Made by a program: the position numbers and the translations under genes. Positions 7,641 through 11,868 of a stretch of 11,868 bases of DNA are shown piece by piece (position 1 is the first letter of the stretch; every line of letters begins with the position of its first letter). Source of the DNA: Clostridia bacterium (GTDB lineage: Bacteria > Bacillota > Clostridia > TANB77 > CAG-508); the NCBI GenBank assembly GCA_022790685.1, contig JAAVXQ010000007.1, positions 1 to 11,868 of the forward strand, in the 5' to 3' direction. The notes under the pieces were generated by a model. It did no database searches and was not told the origin of the DNA. It saw nothing but the letters and a program-made list of their open reading frames with translations.

Positions 7641-8699
7641 ATGTATACAAGAAATGATACAAGAAAATTTACAGTAGGAAATGTTCAGATAGGACGGACA
7701 AAATAAGGTAATTATACAGTCTATGTGTAATACAAAAACAAAAGATGTAGTCTCTACAGTAAAACAAATAATGGAGTTAGAAAAAGCAGGATGTGAAATT
7801 ATAAGAGTTGCATGCTTAGACATAGAAGATGCAAAAGCAATAAAAGATATTAAAAAGCAAATACATATTCCAATAGTTGCAGACATACATTTTGACTATA
7901 AAATTGCTTTAGAAGCAATAAATTCCGGAGTAGATAAGATAAGAATAAATCCAGGAAATATAGGAGATGAAGAAAAAACAAAAGCAGTTGTAGAAGCTTG
8001 CAAGAAAAATAATATACCTATAAGAATAGGCATAAATGGTGGCTCTTTGGAAAAAGAACTATTAGAGAAGTATGGCAAACCTTGTAGTAGTGCAATGATA
8101 GAAAGTGCAAGAAGACATGTTGAAATTTTAGAGAAACTAGATTTTTATGATATAGCAATATCACTTAAAGCTTCAAATTTAGAAATGTGTGTAGAAGCAT
8201 ATGAAAAAGCAGCAGAAGAATTTAACTATCCCTTACATTTAGGAATAACTGAAGCTGGAACAGCTTTTAGTGGAACGATAAAATCAAGCATAGGACTTCG
8301 GAGTGTTACTTAGACAGGGAATAGGAGACACTATAAGAGTATCTCTGTCAGATGATCCTGTAGAAGAAATAAAAGTATGTAAAGAGATATTAAAAAATTT
8401 TGGATTATATAAAAGTCCTACACTAGTATCATGTCCAACTTGTGGAAGAATACAATATGATTTAATTCCAATTGCTAAAGAAATTGAAGAATTCCTTCAA
8501 GGTATAAATTCAAATATAACAGTAGCTATAATGGGATGTCGGAGTAAATGGACCAGGGGAAGCCCAAGAAGCTGATATAGGAATAGCAGGTGGAAAAGAA
8601 GAAGGTGTATTGTTTAAAAAGGGAGAAATAATTAGAAAAGTAAAACAAGAAGAGATGGTAAAAACTTTAAAAAGTGAAATACTAGATATGATAAAGTAA
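7641..8699 (+). CDS. ispG: 4-hydroxy-3-methylbut-2-enyl diphosphate synthase IspG, expressed through three +1 shifts at CGGA
   Basis: IspG (GcpE) is the [4Fe-4S] enzyme of the MEP isoprenoid pathway that reduces MEcPP to HMBPP. ATG 7641 is chosen because AAAAGGGGG lies 6 bases upstream and translation gives TRKFTVGNVQIG, the family N-terminus. The zero frame stops after 21 codons. Shifting +1 at CGGA 7695, 8299 and 8540 gives one continuous 351-residue IspG. Its TIM barrel includes GGQNKVIIQSMCNTKTKDV, ADIHFDY, KIRINPGNIG and HLGITEAG. Next come GLGVLLRQGIGDTIRVSL and the cluster domain with Cys264 and Cys267 (SCPTCGR), Cys299 (MGC) and Glu306 (VNGPGEA). The final segment after 8541 has no start of its own. 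Length and residue spacing match functional bacterial IspG. No other lesion exists. The S66 gene follows 39 bases later, probably in the same transcript. Confidence 0.93.
7695..7698 (+). other. CGGA +1 recoding site 1 in ispG (codon 19)
   Basis: The zero frame reads ATA GGA CGG ACA AAA TAA and ends at once. The family needs I-G-G-Q-N-K, that is ATA GGA (C)GGA CAA AAT AAG. Gly-Gly is conserved here in IspG (VxIGG). This site directly follows a GGA codon. Confidence 0.9.
8299..8302 (+). other. CGGA +1 recoding site 2 in ispG (residue 220)
   Basis: The running frame reads GGA CTT CGG AGT GTT ACT TAG. The family needs G-L-G-V-L-L, that is GGA CTT (C)GGA GTG TTA CTT. The motif SIGLGxLL is strongly conserved in IspG, so glycine is the expected residue. 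Confidence 0.91.
8540..8543 (+). other. CGGA +1 recoding site 3 in ispG (residue 300)
   Basis: The running frame reads GGA TGT CGG AGT AAA TGG. The family needs M-G-C-x-V-N-G-P-G-E, that is TGT (C)GGA GTA AAT GGA CCA. The site falls between the third cluster cysteine (299) and the conserved Glu306. The x position varies in IspG (often Val or Ala), so Gly is plausible but less diagnostic than at the other sites. Confidence 0.88.
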
Positions 8700-8738
8700 G
8701 AATATAGTTACATATATAAATAAAGGAGAAAAAAGCCT

Positions 8739-9756
8739 ATGAATTATCCAGAAAACTTACAAAAAGGAGATACTATAGGAATATGTGCACCATCAGGAGG
8801 AATAACAAAGCCAGAAAAAATAAGAAAATTAGATTTGGCAATAGACACTTTAAAAAGTATGGGATACAAAGTTTTAGAATCTGCTAGTGTAAGAAAAGAG
8901 GAAAAAGGAAGAAGTACATCAGCAGATAGAAGAGCTAAAGAGTTTATGGAACTTCTAGAAAATGAAGAAGTGAAACTAATTATTTTTGCTACAGGTGGAG
9001 ACTTTTTATGCGAAATGCTAGATTATTTAGATTTTGAAAAAATAAAAACTTTAAAACCTAAATGGCTTCAAGGATATTCTGATATTACAGGGATAAGTTT
9101 TTTATTTAATACAATGCTAGATATTCCAAGTATATATGGTCAAACTGTAAAAGATTATGCAATGAAGCCCCTACATAGAAGCTTAGTAGATGCCTTAGAA
9201 ATATCTTCAGGAAAAGAAATTGTACAAAATTCTTTTGAGATGTATGAAAAGGAATGGCAAGACAATGAAAATCCGTATGCACCATATAATGTAACAGAAA
9301 AAGTTGAATGGAAAAATGTAACTGGTGAGAAAAGAATAGAGATGCAAGGAAGAGCTTTAGGTGGATGTTTAGACTGTATAAAAGGATTTATAGGGACAAA
9401 ATACGATAATATTTCAAATTATTTAGAAAAATACAAAGAAGATGGTTTTGTCTGGTTTTTAGAATGTTTTGAAATGAATACTCCAGAATTATTTAGAGTA
9501 TTGTGGCAAATGAAAAATGCAGATTATTTTAAATATTGCAATCGGAATTATATTTGGAAGACCACTTATGATTAGAACTGATTATGATATTACTTTTAAT
9601 GAAACAGTAATAGATGCTTTAAAAGAATTAAAAGTACCAATTATTTGTGATGTAGATATAGGACATGTATCACCACAAATGAATATGGTAAATGGAGCTA
9701 TAGTTAAAATTATTTCAGAAGACGGAAAAGGAAAAGTAGAAACATATTTTAAATAA
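8739..9756 (+). CDS. S66-family serine peptidase (LD-carboxypeptidase / MccF-like), expressed through a +1 shift at CGGA
   Basis: S66 enzymes either trim the terminal D-Ala from muropeptide tetrapeptides (LdcA) or cleave peptide-nucleotide antibiotics of the microcin C type (MccF). The start ATG follows AAAGGAG at 8722-8728. The N-terminal half shows LQKGDTIGICAPSGG, FATGGDFLCEMLDYLDFE and the nucleophile elbow QGYSDITGIS with Ser114; the candidate catalytic Glu is Glu242 (FLECFE). At codon 269 (CGG, 9543) the zero frame leaves the family and ends at 9575. With a +1 step it becomes NGIIFGRPL and reaches CDVDIGH with the expected catalytic His309. The joined length of 338 residues and the spacing Ser114/Glu242/His309 resemble the MccF branch more than the shorter LdcA. 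Without the shift the enzyme lacks its histidine. Substrate remains open. Confidence 0.9.
9543..9546 (+). other. CGGA +1 recoding site in the S66 gene (codon 269)
   Basis: The zero frame reads TGC AAT CGG AAT TAT. The family needs N-G-I-I-F-G-R-P, that is AAT (C)GGA ATT ATA TTT GGA AGA. The glycine before the hydrophobic FGRP strand is common in S66 proteins. Unlike the other five sites, no GGA lies within the preceding nine bases. Confidence 0.88.
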
Positions 9757-9785
9757 AAATGACACTTAATATTAAAAATTAAAAG

Positions 9786-9809
9786 AAAATATCATCTTTT
9801 GATTTTTTT
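9786..9809 (+). terminator. Weak terminator-like stem after the S66 gene
   Basis: AAAA-T-ATCA (9786-9794) can pair with TGAT-T-TTTT (9800-9808) around TCTTT, with one T-T mismatch, and runs into a tract of seven T residues. The stem is almost all A-T, so it is weak. It is well placed 30 bases after the S66 stop. The rest of this 263-base gap holds no gene I can support. Confidence 0.4.
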
Positions 9810-9976
9810 GTAGTAGTGTTTTGAATATAAGCGAAATTAATATTATTAAATCTTTACTTTTCATATTTACAGAACTTCTTTTTCTTTATTATAATTATAA
9901 ATTTGTACTTTTCGATACTATAAAATATATTAAAAATTTTTTAGACAAAAAGTGATATTTTTAGAAAATGTAAAAT

Positions 9977-9989
9977 ATTGTGATACAAT
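9977..9989 (+). promoter_or_regulatory. Extended -10 promoter with a small palindrome, ahead of the caspase-like gene
   Basis: TGATACAAT (9981-9989) matches an extended -10 element (TGnTAnAAT form). A poor -35 (TTAGAA, 9961-9966) lies 17 bases upstream. The -10 sits within the palindrome ATTGT-GAT-ACAAT (9977-9989), which could be an operator or chance. The ribosome binding site AAAAAAGGAGG follows near 10003-10013. Confidence 0.42.
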
Positions 9990-10019
9990 GTTTATAAATA
10001 ATAAAAAAGGAGGTTATAT

Positions 10020-11285
10020 ATGAAAAAGAAATTTTTATACAATATTTTAATTCTTGCTACTCTAATAATTTTATTTTTCACAACAGTAAATTATGCAGAA
10101 ACTTCTGGATGTGTATTACGATCAAGTAGATGCGGACTAAAAAAAGAAGTAGAAGAAATGATGTCAATTGCAAAAATGACATATGAATTTAAGGGATATC
10201 CTACTTTTTCTGTAACAGATCCTGCATTACTAGTAGTGTTATCAAATGCTGTTGGAGCTAATGTACAATTATATTTCTGTCATGGGGATCAAACATTAAT
10301 TACATTTGAAGAGGGAGGATTAACAACAACTAATTCAGGAAATAAGTCAATTGTGTTTCCAGGAAAAATTGAAGAAAAAAATTTGTATTTTTATTCAATT
10401 AATATGGTTAATTGGTCTAACAAAAAATTAGTAACATTAGCTACATGTTATTCAGCAGGTAAAGATGAGTTTTCCAGAGAATCTATAGCTCATCAAATAG
10501 CTGAGTTAGGATCACAAATGGTAGTTGGTTGGACTTCACAATTTAGTAGTTTATCTGGACCAGATTGGTTAAATACTTATCATGATAAGTTAACAAAAGG
10601 GGCTACGGTATTAGAGGCAATGGAAGAGGCTAATAAAAAGTTTTATGTTTATGGAAATGTAAAAAATTCGCATTTATCATATAATAGTATCACATCTATT
10701 TCACAAGAAAATAAATTATTGTCAGCAACAACAGATATAGTAAAAAAAGAAGAAAACAATAATATATTATCAGAAAAAGAAAAAGGAAAGTTTAAAGAAT
10801 CACAAGTAGAAAATATTATAAAGTCTAATGATATTAATTTTAATATTGATAATTACGAAAAAAGAGTTTTAGATGGTCTTTACATATGTGATGTAGCAAC
10901 AGGAATTGTACAGAAAGAAGAAAGTTATATAGATTATGTTTATAAAATAGGTGATTTTATAACCGATTCAGCTTATACTGTTGTATTAGATAAAGACAAT
11001 AATATAAAAGAAATAAATGACTATACTAAAGAAATACCAACTACTATATCTATAAATAGCAATAATACTGATGGTTTTAGCATTTCAGATGAGGTGTCTA
11101 ATTTTTATTTAAACAAGGCTAAAAGTAATATTGAAAAAAAAGATGATATTGAAAAAGAGGAAATTATATTCTATTATGATATTGAAAAAAATAAAAGATA
11201 TGCCTATGTTGACATTGTGTTAAATAATTCGTATACTACTGATAATCTTCATTATGAGTATGAAATTCAAGAAAATAATATATAG
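10020..11285 (+). CDS. Predicted secreted caspase-fold-like (CHAT/C25-like) protein
   Basis: I do not recognise a named gene. The product has 421 residues. It begins with a clear signal peptide (MKKK, hydrophobic residues 5-23, likely cleavage after Ala26), so it is exported. Residues ~80-215 look like a caspase/gingipain-type cysteine peptidase core: a hydrophobic strand ending in YFCHGDQ (candidate His88), then KLVTLATCYSAG (candidate Cys143), then IAELGSQMVVGWTS and WLNTYHDKLTKGATVLEAMEEAN. This His-Gly plus ATC-x-SAG layout is typical of CHAT and related clan CD peptidases. Residues ~265-421 form an acidic, Asn/Lys-rich region with repeated Val/Ile-Asp strands, resembling PepSY-like or inhibitor-type exported domains, but that is a guess. 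The frame is intact, with a strong AGGAGG site, and it is followed 32 bases later by a small membrane protein. Activity and substrate are unknown. Confidence 0.62.
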   Translation: MKKKFLYNILILATLIILFFTTVNYAETSGCVLRSSRCGLKKEVEEMMSIAKMTYEFKGYPTFSVTDPALLVVLSNAVGANVQLYFCHGDQTLITFEEGGLTTTNSGNKSIVFPGKIEEKNLYFYSINMVNWSNKKLVTLATCYSAGKDEFSRESIAHQIAELGSQMVVGWTSQFSSLSGPDWLNTYHDKLTKGATVLEAMEEANKKFYVYGNVKNSHLSYNSITSISQENKLLSATTDIVKKEENNNILSEKEKGKFKESQVENIIKSNDINFNIDNYEKRVLDGLYICDVATGIVQKEESYIDYVYKIGDFITDSAYTVVLDKDNNIKEINDYTKEIPTTISINSNNTDGFSISDEVSNFYLNKAKSNIEKKDDIEKEEIIFYYDIEKNKRYAYVDIVLNNSYTTDNLHYEYEIQENNI

Positions 11286-11317
11286 GATATAATTACAACG
11301 AATAAAAGGAGAAAAAT

Positions 11318-11701
11318 ATGACTAAAAAGAAAAAGATAATAATTGTACTTATTTGTCTATGGATAATATTCTTTTCAGTAGATTTATATCTTACTCAAAA
11401 CGGAAAATATCCTATTTTTTGTATAAAATATAATGGATATAATGATGGAGGAACTACAGAACATTTAGGCTTTGGTTATAAAGTTATATGTTTTAATAAA
11501 CTTGGTAGCTGTGGTAGAATACAAGGAATTAGCAATGGCGAAATGTATGATACTGAACTATATACAGCATCATATAATTATATGTGTCCATGGTTTACAT
11601 CTTATGAAAAAGCCTGGAAGAGAGTGGAAAATAAGGCAATTAAAAATGGATTTGATAGAATTATTGAAAAACATAATTTGCAAAATGTAGTAATATATTA
11701 A
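11318..11701 (+). CDS. Small membrane-anchored protein of unknown function
   Basis: This 127-residue protein starts with a Lys-rich stub and one hydrophobic segment (residues ~7-26), giving an N-in single-pass anchor or an uncleaved signal. The exported part contains PIFCIKYNGYNDGGTTEHLGFGYKVICFN, four Cys residues (Cys35, Cys58, Cys65, Cys90) that could form disulfides outside the cell, and a helical, basic C-terminus. Segments of the type PIF...DGGT..Y.G.GYKVI recur in small uncharacterised Bacillota proteins as I remember them; no function follows from that. AAAAGGAG lies 8 bases upstream of the ATG, and the gene starts 32 bases after the caspase-like gene, so the two are probably co-transcribed. 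The frame is intact. Confidence 0.7.
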   Translation: MTKKKKIIIVLICLWIIFFSVDLYLTQNGKYPIFCIKYNGYNDGGTTEHLGFGYKVICFNKLGSCGRIQGISNGEMYDTELYTASYNYMCPWFTSYEKAWKRVENKAIKNGFDRIIEKHNLQNVVIY

Positions 11702-11718
11702 AAACATACATAAAACAC

Positions 11719-11747
11719 TTGATTTTAATATAGAAATGTAGTAAAAT
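11719..11747 (+). promoter_or_regulatory. Sigma-A type promoter for the gene starting at 11845
   Basis: TTGATT (11719-11724) and TAAAAT (11742-11747) are spaced by exactly 17 bases. The predicted start near 11754 leaves a leader of about 90 bases before the next ATG. Confidence 0.5.
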
Positions 11748-11776
11748 ATTAATGTTGAAAAATTACCACATACTTG

Positions 11777-11803
11777 GTCTAAGGAAAAAAACCTACTTTA
11801 GAC
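11777..11803 (+). other. Leader hairpin upstream of the last gene
   Basis: GTCTAA (11777-11782) pairs with TTAGAC (11798-11803); an inner GG (11783-11784) can pair with CC (11792-11793) around an A-rich loop. It lies in the predicted 5' leader. No U-tract follows. It may be a regulatory leader or simply a stabilising stem; I recognise no known riboswitch. Confidence 0.4.
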
Positions 11804-11844
11804 TCAGTTTATGGCAAATAAAATAAAATAGGAGGAAAATTAAA

Positions 11845-11868
11845 ATGACAAAGGAAAGAAAACAAGAA
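11845..11868 (+). CDS. Start of an unidentified gene (cut by window end)
   Basis: ATG 11845 follows a strong AGGAGG site (11830-11835) and opens the frame MTKERKQE to the end of the window. Eight residues are too few to name a family. The promoter and structured leader ahead of it mark it as a separate transcription unit. Confidence 0.6.

Noticed and set aside
7395..7886. Minus-strand open frame of 163 codons over ispG and the hairpin
   Set aside because: It is a shadow of AT-rich coding sequence on the other strand, with no ribosome binding site and no recognisable domain.
4756..9546. Simple sequencing error adding C before GGA
   Set aside because: Not excluded without reads, but many T-GGA and A-GGA contexts in the window are unaffected, and the extra C is tied to codon phase 1 in six of six cases. 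I judge it less likely than recoding.
4756..9546. CGG reassigned to another single amino acid or to stop
   Set aside because: A three-base reassignment would not restore the downstream frame; the homology resumes only after advancing a fourth base.
4171..9756. truB, the CDF gene, ispG and the S66 gene as pseudogenes
   Set aside because: Decay would give mixed deletions, stops and missense changes. Here every break is the same single-base event at CGGA, catalytic residues are kept on both sides, and total lengths are normal.
4763..9756. Separate downstream genes starting at 4763, 5368, 8303 and 9517
   Set aside because: These starts lie inside conserved domains, lack their own ribosome binding sites at suitable spacing, and the fragments are only the second halves of the same families. 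The last ispG piece (8541-8699) has no start upstream of its conserved motif at all.

Overview
The window is a strongly AT-rich stretch of bacterial chromosome. Arginine is written almost only as AGA, glycine mostly as GGA, and ribosome binding sites are strong (AAGGAG type). The gene order infB-rbfA-nrnA(DHH)-truB and the MEP-pathway gene ispG point to a low-GC Bacillota, probably Clostridia; the lineage is an inference from order and composition only.

Layout, all genes on the + strand: infB (5' part missing), rbfA, nrnA, a strong terminator, truB, a cation diffusion facilitator, a family 2 glycosyltransferase, a large hairpin, ispG, an S66 (LdcA/MccF-like) peptidase, a terminator-like stem, a secreted caspase-fold-like protein, a small membrane-anchored protein, then a promoter with a structured leader and the first 8 codons of another gene. 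The first part is a translation and RNA-maturation cluster (IF-2, RbfA, NrnA, TruB); the rest is metal transport, surface glycosylation, isoprenoid synthesis, cell-wall or peptide hydrolysis and two envelope or exported proteins.

The outstanding observation is a recoding pattern. Four conserved genes (truB, the CDF transporter, ispG three times, the S66 peptidase) are broken by exactly the same event. At six places the reading frame meets the codon CGG followed by A, and the protein family continues only if the ribosome advances one base, so that the four bases CGGA yield one residue, aligned with glycine. These six are the only CGG codons in any reading frame in use here, so CGG is never used as ordinary arginine. 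The same four bases occur five more times with the C in the third codon position (NNC GGA), and there the frame is unaffected. The genes without an in-frame CGG are all intact. This looks like systematic +1 decoding at a CGG that lacks a normal cognate tRNA, either a natural quadruplet codon CGGA = Gly or an out-of-frame tRNA-Gly entry at an empty A site. A systematic sequencing artefact or gene decay would have to copy this pattern exactly. With all six shifts the proteins regain normal family lengths (TruB 304, CDF 388, IspG 351, S66 338 residues) and their missing catalytic or binding residues.
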